Position numbers and translations under genes: made by a program
Shown here: positions 35,275 to 45,530 of the stretch, piece after piece
How positions within the stretch are numbered: position 1 is the first letter of the stretch
Layout of the letters: each line of letters starts with the position of its first letter
The notes under the pieces: model-generated
Told to the model about the DNA's origin: nothing
Seen by the model: only the letters and a program-made list of their open reading frames with translations
Database searches by the model: none
Source: Tilletiopsis washingtonensis
Taxonomy: Eukaryota > Basidiomycota > Exobasidiomycetes > Entylomatales
NCBI RefSeq assembly: GCF_003144115.1
Contig: NW_020312022.1
Location: 248,001 to 312,000 of the forward strand
DNA length: 64,000 bases
Direction of reading: 5' to 3'

Positions 35275-37371
35275 CTAAGCGTACTCGTCGCCCGGCATGG
35301 GTGCCACGCCCGGCCGATGGCGCGGCACAGCCCGTCTGACCTGCTCCGCAAACGCCGCCGCAGCGGCGGGCGTGCCGAAGCGCAGGGCAAAGTGCACCGG
35401 CGTCGCCGCCGCCTTGCCCGCAGAAGCATCAGGTGCCGCTGCCGCCGCGTCTCCGTCCTCGGCATCGCCAGTCGCGGTAGTGGTGCTGGAAGCAGGCTGC
35501 TCGAGCGCCACGAAGCGCACGAACTTCTCGGCGAGCTCGAAGCGCATCGTGGTGAAGAGGGCGACGTTGAGGATGAGGCGCAGCACGCCTTCTGCGCGCA
35601 TCACTGCAGAGAGCACCACGCACGTTGCGTCAGCTTGCCGCTGGACAGAGGAGGCGGGGGGGGGGGATGGTTGGCTACGCACCCAATCGACCGGGACGGC
35701 GACGTTCCAGCACAGACTTGGGCACGAGGCAGCGCACCGTGCCCGTGCCGCGCTCCTTCCATGTCTGGTCGGCCGTCATGGTGTACAGCTTGGCACGTGC
35801 GCTAGCCACTGCGCGCTCATCCTCCTCGCCCGTGGTCACTGCGCGTTCGAAGGCGGCGTCAGCGCACCATGATAAGGCAAGGAAAGGGAGGCAAGAAACT
35901 CACGATCCGTCTCCTCCGTCAGCGTCACCTTTCGTGTGTCCTGCTTCTCCGTCTCGTGCTGCTTCGCCAGGGCCTCCTCAAAGTCGCGCTTCGCGTCTTT
36001 CCGCTCCTTCTTCTCGCCCTCCGCCTCGTCTCCCTGCTTCGCCGCCGCCGCTGCCGCCGCAAAGCCATTGCTGCGCGGCGACGCTGCCGCTGCCGCGAAG
36101 CCGGAGGAGCTGGCAAAGGCGCCGAAGCCGAGCTGTTTGCCGTTGCCGCCGGCTGCGGGCGCAGCGGCGGCGCGAGCAGGCGGAGAACGCGTGTCAGATG
36201 ACGCGGCAGGCGAGGCAGCGGCTGCAGGCACGGACGAGTCGCGCGTGCCGAGCGCGCCGAGAGCACTGGGCCGCACGCCTCCACCGCTGCCGCTGGGGCT
36301 GGAAGTGGAAGAGGAGCTGGAGCTGCCCTTGCCCGCGAGCCAGCTGGGCCCTGCGACGTTGGAGGCACTGGCGCTGAAGGGCGACGAGGTGGTGCTGAAG
36401 GCGCTGAATGTCGGCTGCGTCCGTGCCGGTGAGGGCGCAGCGGCGGGCGATGAGGCGGCTGCGGGCGAGGTTGCGGCTGCGGGAGCGGCGGACGCCGAGG
36501 AACTGGATGCAGTGCTTGCTCCAAACGGCGCAGCGGCGGACGCCGCGGGCGCATCGCCCTTGGACGCGGACGCACTTGCGAAGCCGGAAGCGAGAGCATC
36601 GCCCTTGGGCGCACTGGCAAAGCCCGAGGAGCGCGACGAGGCAAACGAGTCAAACGTCGGCTGCGTGCGTGCTGGCGGCGGAGCAGCAGGAGCAGCACTC
36701 GCCGCAGGTGCCGCGGCAGCTGGCTTTGCCGCCTCCTTTGCCGCCTCGGCATCGCCCTCCTCGCCCTCCGGCACGCCCTCGAGCGCCGCGCTGTCCTTGC
36801 GTGCCTCGACGGCGTCCTCGGCATCCATACTCTCCTCGTTGCCCTCCTCTCTCCCCGCCTCGCCCTGCTTGCCGCGCCAGCTGAGATCTCTCACGCGCTC
36901 GCGGATCGCGCCGACCTTTGTGCCCTCGCCGCCCGCGGCGCCGACGGCGGCGGCGGCGGCATCCTCGGCGCCCGCCTCGCGCGCCGCGTAGTCGTCCTCG
37001 GCATCGTCGCTGGCGGCGTGCGTGGTGGCGCCCGAGTGCGACGCCGAGCCCAGCCGGTTCTTCTTGGCGGGGATGGCGTCGGGCGTGGAGGGGCCCTGGG
37101 CGAGGGGACAGAGCATCAGCTTGCCGTGCGCCTGCCACCTCAGCGGCGCGCCCCGCCGTGCACTCACGGTGATCTCGCGCTGGCTCGAGCTCGGCTCGAG
37201 GCTGCCCTCGCGCTCGCGCTTGCGCCGCAGTGTCTCGTCTGCCTCTGCTGGACGCGGGCGCGTGCGCAGCGGCAGCGGCGGCGGCGCCGCGGCGGGCGGC
37301 GGCGAGGGCGACGAGGCGGGACTGGCGCTGGCGCGTGCGCTGCGCTCGGCCACGTCGGCGTCGGCGGCCAT
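35275..37371 (-). CDS. YRB2: Ran-binding protein, RanBP3/YRB2-like
   Basis: Exons 37371-37168, 37095-35904, 35838-35683 and 35603-35275 give 626 aa. The C-terminal 160 residues are a Ran-binding domain: TGEEDERAVASARAKLYTM, TWKERGTGTVRCLVPK, then RLGVMRAEGVLRLILNVAL and a final FALRFGTPAAAAAFAEQV. The N-terminal two thirds is disordered, Ala/Ser-rich, with scattered Phe patches (TFDSFASS, TFSAFSTT, LGFGAFASSSGF) like degenerate FG repeats, and a KKNRLGS motif near residue 80 that is typical of RanBP3/Yrb2-type proteins. A single C-terminal Ran-binding domain with such an arm fits Yrb2/Hba1, a nuclear cofactor of Crm1 export. A nucleoporin of the Nup50/Nup2 type is the main alternative. The last intron contains an 11-nt C run on the coding strand. 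Confidence 0.83.
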
Positions 37372-37668
37372 GGCGAGGTGAGGTGTGGTGGTGGATGCGA
37401 CGAGGGTGCGGCGACTTGACAACAAGCGCGGATGCCTCGCCGCTGCATGCGCATCGCACGTCGCTGTCGCTGTCGGCGCGCCTCATCGCTGGCTCGCGGG
37501 TGCGCATCGAGTGCGCATCGCTCGTGGGGCGGGGCGGGGCGGGGCGCGACTCCGCCGGTCCGCTGCGCCCTCTCGTCTGGCGTCCGTGCAGCGTCGACCT
37601 CGCTGGCCCCGGCGCACTCTTACTCCTTCGCAGCGCTCCAACGCTCCCCTCCACCATCGCGGCCCAGC
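37372..37668. promoter_or_regulatory. Shared divergent promoter YRB2-like/MKT1
   Basis: 297 bp between divergent starts, with a short G-rich direct repeat (GGGGC units near 37530). Assigned from layout only. Confidence 0.5.
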
Positions 37669-40490
37669 ATGCCCATCTCCGGGCTCGATGCCTACCTGCA
37701 GGCCTCGCGCCAGCTGCACACGGCGCCCCTCACGGCGCTGCGCGACACGCGCCTCGGCATCGACCTGACGCTCTACCTGCGCCTCCTCCTCAACTCGCCG
37801 CGCACCGCCGAGCCGCTCGTCGCCGCGCTCGGCGGCGCGCCGCTGGCGCTCATCGCGCACATCGAGGCCGACCTGCGCGCCCTCGAGCGCGCGCGCATCA
37901 AGCCCGTCTTTGTCCTCGCTGGCCTGCCGCCGCTGGCGCGCCGCGCGCGCCCCTTCAGCTTCGCCGCGCACGATGCACGCGCCGAGGAGCGCCGCCGCGC
38001 CTGGAGCAGGTACGAGGCGGGCGACGTCGACGCCGCGCACCGCCATCTCAGCCGCGCAGGCAGCGTCCGGGAGGCCGATCTCATCCGCGCCGTGCTGCGC
38101 GCCTTCCGGCACCGCAACGTCGAGTTTCTCATTGCGCCGTACGGCGCCGATGGACAGGTGAGTGACGCGAGAGGCAAGGCAGGGGCAGCTTCACGGAGCC
38201 GGCCAGATGTTGCGATGCAGTCTGGTGCCGTGTCGCTGGCCATTGCTCTGGCTGGAGTGCCGTTGCTGGCCACTGCGCTGGCTGGAGTGCCGAGACGCAG
38301 CTGCTGCACCGGCACGCTCGCTCTGCACCTGCACCTCTGACCTCTCCCGCACCAGCTCGTCTCGCTGGAGCGGCACTCCAAATCCTACGTGCACGCCATC
38401 TGCGGCAGCACCTCGCTCTTCCTCTTCGACCGCGTCGAGCGCCTCATTCTCTCGCTCGACCTGCAGGAACTGCAGAACGGCACGGGCCCGGGCAGCTTCA
38501 CGTACGCCTCCAAGCCCGCGCTGCTGCAGTCGCTCGGCTGCAACGAGGAGGAGTTCCTCGACCTGGGCCTGCTCTGCGGCTTTGACCAGACACCGACGTT
38601 CCCGCCGTTTGCAGACGGCACCATTCCCAACATCATGATCCATCGGCGCGACGGCCCCAGCGCTGGCGCCGCAGGCGGTGCGCCGGGCAGCACGGCGGTG
38701 CCAAACCTGCGCGCTGCCGCCGAGGTGCTCAAGAGCTACCGCAGCGGCTTCACGCTGTGCTCGGCGTTCGAGCAGCACCCGGCATGCGTCAAGCTCAACT
38801 ACACCGACACGTTCTGCCGCGCCCGCTGCATGGTCAAGTTTGCCCTCGTCTCGTCGGCAGAGGAAGGACGTGTGCTGCCACTGCCGCTGGCCACGCCGCC
38901 GCCGCCAATGGCCATGCCCGGAGGCGGCCAGGCGGCGCCGCTCATCGCGCCGGGCGTCAACGGCGCCTCGCCAGCTGCGCCTGCGTACGTCGGCGCGCCC
39001 ATCCCCACGGCAGCCGACATCCCGTCTGACTTGCACGAGATCTTTTCGCACCGCCTGCCCGACGAAGTCTTCCTGCATCTCTCGCGCGGCCTCATCTCGC
39101 CCACGGTGCTCTCGCAGCTGACGTCGCAACACATCGTCGAGACGTCGCCCCTCTCCCCGGACGCACCCGACGAGTACCGACGCTTCGTGCGCGAGCAGCT
39201 GACCGAGTCGCCGCAGTCGCCTCGCTGCGTTGCGCTCGCCATCATGGCCAGCGCGCTCAACGGCTTCTGGAGCACGCGCGCCGTGAGCGCCACGTACTGG
39301 TGGGACCCGTCGCGCGACTACCCGGTGCCGCACGAGTCGCAGCCGACCCTCAAGGTGGCGCAGCGCGTCAAGTCGTGGAACGTCGGCGTGGCCATCGTCG
39401 AGGAGGAGCTGCGTCGGCAGAACAGCAGCACGATCGACATTGCGCTCTGTCTCGGCGCCACGAGCACTGCCTCGTCTGCACAGCGCACCAAGACGCCCCG
39501 GCCCGCGCCTGCTGCGCCTGGTGCTCGCGGCGCTGCCGCGGCGGCGGCCGTGCCAGTGCTGGAGAAGAAGGACGAGATCGTCGCCAACGTCATCTGGCGC
39601 ATGCTCGAGATCCGCGGCTTTCTCAACCACGACCATCTGCACACGGGCTGGGCGCGCGCGCTGCATCTGGCGCTCAAGTCGGCGCGCCTCAACGATAAGT
39701 TCCAGGAGCCGCTGTACCTGGCGCTCGAGCTGATGCGCGCCGGCGCCCTGCATGGCAACCCCTACGGCGGGCGCGTGCTCTCCGGCGGCCCGGCGTACGG
39801 CGACATCGAGGCGCCCGGCAAGGAGGGCGAGGAGGCAAGAGAGGGACGCACGCATCTGCTGCTCATCATGCGCTGCCTCTCGCTGCTGCCCATGGTCTTC
39901 CGCAACGTGCCGTGGTCGGCGCCGCTGTCGCGCGAGCTGCTGCTCTTTGCCGCCTTTTCCAAGTCGCTCTCGCGCTCGCTGCGCTCCCTCGTCGAGGCCA
40001 TTGCCTCGAGCCTCTTGCTCCGCGGCGACGGCCGGCGCGCCCGAGACGACTACCTCGACATTTCCCTCTCGCTGCCGTTCCAGAACGACGCAAACACGGG
40101 CATGGGCGTCGTCGTCAAGTGCTTTCTCGAGGCGCTGCTCACGTTCAACGGCGGGCCCGTGCGCGCCGGCGAGGAGGAGAATGAGGATGTCAAGGAGGCG
40201 GTGGAGCAGGTGCTGGAGATGGTCGAGGCGACGTTCGACAACGTCAAGGACGTGCGCAACGAGCTGCGGCGTGCCTTCCGCTTCTGGGACGCGGTGAGTC
40301 CCCCCCCCCCGTTCCCCACCGGAGCGCCTCTCCTGCAGGCGACCTCTCGTGCTCACACAGCCCTCATGTCGCACAGCTCATGAAGGCCACGGCGACGCTG
40401 CGCGTCAAGTCCGAAGAGAGCATCACGCCCGAGCTCGTCGCGCAGTTCGAGGCCGCCGACAAGTGGCTCAAGCCCATGACGCGCATCTGA
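37669..40490 (+). CDS. MKT1: Post-transcriptional regulator MKT1
   Basis: Exons 37669-38157, 38356-40293 and 40377-40490 encode 846 aa, close to yeast Mkt1 (830). The N-terminus has an XPG/PIN-like fold: ISGLDAYLQASRQLHTAPL, the block TRLGIDLTLYLRLLL, and KPVFVLAGLPPLARR. The XPG-I-like half continues with FLIAPYGADGQLVSLERHSK and YVHAICGSTSLFLFDRVERL, then LGCNEEEFLDLGLLCGFDQT. The C-terminal half carries the Mkt1-specific region (GFLNHDHLHTGWARALHLAL and the closing DKWLKPMTRI). Yeast Mkt1 works with Pbp1 on polysomes to promote translation or stability of certain mRNAs. Nuclease-type acidic residues look incomplete, as in the yeast protein; I did not verify each. Intron 1 holds a 30-bp tandem duplication and intron 2 a run of C. 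Confidence 0.9.
38235..38294 (+). repeat. 30-bp tandem duplication in MKT1 intron 1
   Basis: Two adjacent 30-bp copies agree at about 26 positions; each contains GGCTGGAGTGCCG. They lie inside the 198-nt first intron, so the coding sequence is untouched, and they account for part of its extra length. Confidence 0.8.
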
Positions 40491-40842
40491 AACCGGCGGG
40501 GATGCGGTGCGAGAGGAGGAGAGAGGGGGGTTAGAGAGGTCACATGGAGGCGAGGCGAGGCTGAGCTAGGCACGTTATGTGCCGTCGCGCGTGGCCTGGA
40601 GCCATTGCGGGCAGCCTCTGGTCATCAGACGGACAGACGGGCAGAAGAGCGTGCAAATGACATGGCTTGAAGAGAGATGACAGAGCGTGAAGGTGACCGA
40701 CGTGATGTTGTGTGGTGACGAGGCGGGAATGATGATGATGGTGTGTCGCGAAGGGAATGATGGGCCGAGCCAGGAAAGGCGAGCACAGGCTAGTGAGAAA
40801 CGAGAAAGGGAAGAGAGAGCTGGCCAGCACCTCAGGGCAAGC
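40491..40842. other. Convergent 3' spacer MKT1 / ligase
   Basis: 352 bp between convergent 3' ends, purine-rich and less GC-rich on the plus strand. No gene recognised. Confidence 0.4.
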
Positions 40843-43185
40843 TCAGTATCTGCGGCGCTTGGCCGACGACTCGCTGCCGTACGGATTGGCCTCCTTGGCC
40901 ACGGCGTACTGCGGCTTGTTGATGCCCGAGGCGCGCAGACGCGTGCTGCGGACGATGGCACTGCGTGCGAGAGGGGGGCGTGAGCGGGACAAGGCGAGGC
41001 AGGTGGACCGCGACGCACTCTTTCGCCTCAAACTTGTCGACGGGGCAGCCTTCGAACTGCGGAGGCGTGCGTCAGCCAGCCGCAAGGGGACAAGCGAGAT
41101 GTGAGGGGGCGCACAATGGGGAAGCTGAGTAGGAGGTGTCAGCAAATGGCCGCCTGCCGACAATCTGAGCTGACTCACCGAGGCGTGCCGTCCTGCAGCA
41201 GCTCTCTGTGGCGAGAAGGAAGCGACAGGTCAGCGCCTTGCGTTACCTTACAGCAAAGTCTGGCGGCTCACTGGAAGCGGTACCGCACCACCGTGCCCTT
41301 CTTGGGCTCCCACATGGCGCGCTGTTCATCCGTAAAGCCCTGAGAGAGGCATGCGATGAGTAAGTGTCCTTTCCGCCGCGGATGCTGAAGGCGGCGACGC
41401 ACGCTGCCAATCTCCAGCTCGCGGCCTGCACAGGCACTTGCGTCAGCATGCGCGAGCCTTCAACGACGACTTCTGGCTGCCCTCACCATTCTCCATCTGC
41501 ACGATGATGTTGCCCATGACGCGCTGCGGCCTGGTGAGCCGCGTTGCGAGAAGAAGGAAAGGAGAGAGGTGAGACGCACCTTGTTCTTCTCCGTGCCGTA
41601 CGAGTGGCCCACGACGATGGCCTCTGCGTCGTACCAGCTCCTGGCAACGACAGCACATTGTGAGCGTCCGGCTGGGTGGAGCATCGAGGCCCACTCACTT
41701 GACCTTCCAGATGACCTTTGACCTTCCCGGGCCTCTGCATTCATACTTGCTCTTCGGCTTGCGCAGCATCAGGCCTTCGCCGCCCTGCTCCTCTACGCGA
41801 TGCAGCTCCTCTCTGCAGTGTTCGTTGTCTCTGCACTGCACCATCGGCAGCACGCAGACATGCATGCCCTTCTCGCGCGCCTGCACGGCAGAGGGAGAGA
41901 GGACGCCGTTGGGCAGGCGCTCGGCGAGCAGCTTGATGCGCTCCTCGTAGAGCATCTGCACGTTCGTCACGTCAAAGGCCATGAAGTTGACATCCTTCCA
42001 CGCCTCCTTGGAGGAGCGCTGGCAGATGCCGTTGGTCATCTGCGAAGCGCGGTGAGCGCTGTGCACAATTGGAGCGCGGAGCGGCGAGGACAACGAACCT
42101 CAAAGGCATCACGACGGATCCAGAGCTCGCCGTCCAGATGCAGGCTGCCCGAGCGAGTGTCAGTCTGGACGAGAGAACGGCAGTCGCTGTGCCGCAACTC
42201 ACTCCTTGGGCAGCTTCTCCGTCCACCACTTCGGTGCATTCCAGCAGTTGCCAGCGCGCGAGTACTGCCACCGCAGATCAGCGAACATCTACGCATCTCT
42301 GCCAGCGAGGACCACGCACCAGCGCCGAGCCGTTCCACCATGCGCGCACGCCGTCGAGCTTCTCAGTCATCCAGAATCCGGTGGGGTCGGCGAGGCGCGT
42401 CTTGGGATCGTCGAGCTTGTAGTTGTCGCCGAGCATCAGGTGCATCTGCGCCCGAGGGCTGTGCATCAGCGTTCTGCCGCGGTGCGACGCAGTCAGGGCC
42501 GACTCACGCCGCCATGGGCGTCGCGCGGGCCCAGATCGTCGACGCCGTTCCAGCCATTGCCAAAGTGGCGCGTGTCCCAGCTCTCCTCCTCCACCTCGCG
42601 CTCCTTGCGCTTCTCCGCCGTCTCGGCCATGCGCTTCAGGCTCGCAAAGCCCTGGTTCTTCACGCTCGGCAGAGTCTCCTTGGCGACGGCCAGGCGCACA
42701 GACTCGTACGCGGCGCCGTTGAGCGTGGCGAGATGTGCGCAGGTGCGCGCGCTGCGCGGCTCCTTGGAGTACACCCAGCGCGTGCAGGTGCAGGTGAAGG
42801 ACTGGCCGTCGGGCACGCGCTGCAGCGGCACATCAGCGGCTGCGTCGTGCGGCGCCCGACGCTGCAGACGACGCACCTTGGCGACGTACGTCTTGCCCGC
42901 GCCGCCCGGGAAGGAGCGCTCCTCGCCGGGCGCGAGGAGCGACTTGGGCTTCTGGCCGCGCACCAGGCCTGTGGCCAGGTCGATGGACGGCGCGGCTGCT
43001 GCGGCTGCAGCGGCAGGCGCGACAGGAGCGGTGGAAGATGAGGCGGCGGGAGTAGCGGCAGCGGCGCTCACGGCGGCGGCGGGCTCGGTCGAAGTGGAGC
43101 TCGCGGTGCTGGCTGCAGCCGCGGCCGCGGTTGCATTGAGCATGGCCTCGGCCTCAGCCTCGGCGGCGGCGGCTGCGGCGCTCAT
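40843..43185 (-). CDS. ATP-dependent DNA ligase with SWIM zinc finger
   Basis: Thirteen exons (43185-42508, 42445-42320, 42264-42203, 42144-42099, 42039-41699, 41640-41580, 41523-41487, 41425-41403, 41339-41272, 41205-41179, 41124-41115, 41056-41019, 40960-40843) give 544 aa. An Ala-rich leader precedes a SWIM finger: C132, C134, C149, H151 in FTCTCTRWVY...TCAH. Ligase motifs follow: I, TEKLDGVRAWW with Lys255 as the likely AMP acceptor; HLDGELWIRRDAF; NFMAFDVT (III); GGEGLMLRKPKS (IV); and IWKVKSWYDAEAIVV (V). A compact OB fold (NIIVQMENGRELEIGSGFTD, then VVRYRFQELLQDGTPRFPI) and a basic tail (SSAKRRRY) finish it. This is the small ligase type known from kinetoplast, Chlorella virus and many bacterial enzymes, not nuclear Lig1/Lig4. 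It should seal nicks; compartment and pathway are unknown. Exon 11 is only 10 nt. Confidence 0.88.
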
Positions 43186-43583
43186 TGCTGCCGCGAGAGT
43201 GAAGGGGGAGAGAGAGACGCCAAGGCGCAGTGGAGCAGAGAGGAGGCGAGGAGGTGCCGATGTGTTCTCACTGCGAGTGAGGAGGGAGGATGTGGCCGCG
43301 AGCGAAGATGCGCAATGCACACGTCGGCGCGTGCCTCCACAGCGCGTAGAGTGCCGTGGGAGCGCAATACAAGAGTGGCACGTGCGAGGTTGTAGTCGCA
43401 GCTTCAGGCCGGACCCGAGGGTCCGGTGCATTTTGCTAGTCGCCCGCTGGCGCGGCCCCGCGTCGGCGTTCTGGCGCGCGGAGCGACGGCGGCCAGCCGC
43501 TCATCCAGCGCGCGGCGCCGCCTGCCTCGTCTCCTCTTGCCTCTGCCCTCGCCCGCTCTCTCCTCTTCTCGCCTCTATCGACC
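43186..43583. promoter_or_regulatory. Divergent promoter ligase/NAXE
   Basis: 398 bp between divergent starts; a short less GC-rich segment lies around 43360-43440. No other feature seen. Confidence 0.45.
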
Positions 43584-45067
43584 ATGGCCCTCTCTCTCCT
43601 CACTCCGCCGCGCGCGCTGCGCTACGTCTCCGCCTCGCTCGCCGCCGCGCTCGACCGCGCCCTCTTCTCGCCCACCCACGCCTTCCCGCCCGCCGTGCTC
43701 ATCGAGCTCAGCGGCCTCGCCATCGCGCAGATTGTGGCGCGCGAGTATCCGCGCCACACCTACCCCTGCGTGCTCGTCGCCGCGGGGCCGGGCAACCAGG
43801 GCGCCGACGGCCTGGCCGCGGCGCGCCATCTGCGCACGTGGGGCTGGAAGATCGCCGTGTGGGGGCCGCGCCTCAAGGGCGACAGCGAGGTGCGTCAGAG
43901 GCGATGCGCAGGAGAGGCGATGCGCAAGAGAGGAGATGCGCAAGAGAAGAGATGCGCAAGAGAGGCGTGGCGCAAGAGAGGCGATGTGGCTCGAGCGACT
44001 CGGTCTGCGCATGGACTGTGCAGCGTGGCGCGCCTGCGCAAGAATAGGGACGGCGCCAGCGGCAGGGGTTTGCAATGCTCGCTTGAGCCTGAGAAGGAAT
44101 GAAGCGATGAGCGGACAGCGAATGGGTCGGCCACACAGCCTGACTCGAGGCGAGGCTGTGCCGGCGCGCGCTTCAGCCAGCTTCCCGTCTACTCTCCCGC
44201 GCCCATGCAGGCGCCAAGCTCATTCGTTTCCTGCTGCAGCAACTAGCCACGCAGCTCTCTCACTTCGACGTGCACTTCCTCGACTCGGACGCGCAAGCGT
44301 TTGAGGACTATCTCGAGCACGCCGACGTCGTGCTCGACACGCTCTTTGGCTTCTCCTTCCAGGGTCCCGCGCGCGAGCCGTATGCCGAGATTCTGCGGCT
44401 GCTGAGCTCCGAGGTGAGTGAAATTGAGAGCGCTTGGACAGCGCCAGCGACTGATGGCAAAGTGCGGCAGTCGCGCATCGAGTTCGCGTTCCGTCGTCCG
44501 CGCCCGCCCATCGTCTCCGTCGACATTCCCTCTGGCTGGCCCGTCGACGCCTCCTCCTCTTCTGCCTCCGCCTCCTCCTCTTCCTCCTCCTCGGCAGCAG
44601 CAAGCAGCGATGGCCTGGCGCCGCCCGGCTGCTTCACGCCGCAGGTGCTCATCTCGCTCTCGGCGCCCAAGACTGGCGTGCGCGCGCTCGTCTCGCAGCC
44701 CAGCGCCGCGCTGGCGCCGCCGCAGCAGCCGGCGCAGCAGCCGCGCGCCCAGCACGCGCACGCACAGCAGCCGCTCAAGCACTACCTCGCCGGCCGCTTC
44801 ATCCCGCCGGCCCTCGAGGCGGAGCTGGGCCTGGCGCTGCCGCTGTACGAGGGCACGCAGGGCTGGCTGGACGTGACTGGTTGGCCGGAGATGAGCGAGG
44901 AGGAGGCAAAGGCACTGCATGCGGAGGCCAAGAAGCGGCAGGAGGAACTGGAGGAACAAGGCGTGAGGGACGCCGAGATGGCCGAGATGCAGGCGGAGCA
45001 GGAGGACGAGGAGGCGCAAGGCGCTGACGAGGAGGAGGATGCAAAGACGGTCAAGGCCGATGCTTAA
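43584..45067 (+). CDS. NAXE: NAD(P)H-hydrate epimerase
   Basis: Exons 43584-43889, 44240-44413 and 44471-45067 encode 358 aa. The YjeF-N fold is clear: ALFSPTHAFPPAVLIELSGL, the substrate loop AAGPGNQGADGLAAARHLR, DVVLDTLFGFSFQGPAREPY, and PPIVSVDIPSGWPVD, whose Asp is the conserved catalytic residue. GRFIPPALEAELGLALPLYE closes the fold. The enzyme interconverts R and S forms of damaged NAD(P)H hydrate so that the ATP-dependent dehydratase can repair them. Two additions are seen: a Ser/Ala run after the catalytic loop (about residues 175-190) and a Gln/Ala-rich stretch, plus a 65-residue acid-rich C-terminal coiled segment (EEEAKALHAEAKKRQEELEE). Exon 2 starts at 44240; the nearer AG at 44208-44209 gives a stop. 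Intron 1 is 350 nt with a minisatellite. Confidence 0.92.
43897..43989 (+). repeat. 16-bp minisatellite in NAXE intron 1
   Basis: Nearly six head-to-tail copies of AGAGGCGATGCGCAAG with 0-3 changes each. The 16-bp period is not a codon multiple, which fits intronic sequence. Confidence 0.88.
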
Positions 45068-45408
45068 GCGAGCACGCCGTCTGTCTCTTCGGCGGGCCGC
45101 AGCGTATCGCCGGCGGCCCCTTCTCATACACGTCTGGCCTTGCCGGTTACACCTGTCCCTCGCCGCTGCCCTTCCGCGAATCCGCCAGCCCGCCGCTCTC
45201 TCCACTTGCCCGTTGCGCTCCGCACTTGGTCTCAAGTCCCAATCGCCCTCGCCATCTCTACGTCCCTGCCCCCCTCGAGCCCGCTCAACTGCCGCACCAG
45301 TCGTCGGGTCCGATGCTTTTTCCGTGCCCTGGCCATCATCGCTCTCATGCTCACACATCACACCCCGCCCGGGGCTTGCCCAACCTCGCTGTGTCTCACG
45401 CTTCCACC

Positions 45409-45439
<31 letters not shown>

Positions 45440-45530
45440 TACTCTGCACCTCTGCCTCTCTCCACATACACACCGCTCTCGCTCCGCGTAGGGGTTGGTG
45501 TGGCATGCCAATTCGCAATCTCATTGACCT
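45068..45530. other. Convergent 3' spacer NAXE/UFE1 with CA repeat
   Basis: 463 bp, C/T-rich on the plus strand. A CA dinucleotide run occupies about 45407-45429 and continues imperfectly to 45438. No gene recognised. Confidence 0.5.
45407..45429 (+). repeat. (CA)n microsatellite
   Basis: About 11 CA units, interrupted on the right by CG. It lies in shared 3' sequence between convergent genes. Confidence 0.85.

Noticed and set aside
43897-43989. Regular short repeats resembling a CRISPR array
   Set aside because: A 16-bp head-to-tail minisatellite without spacers, inside a fungal intron.
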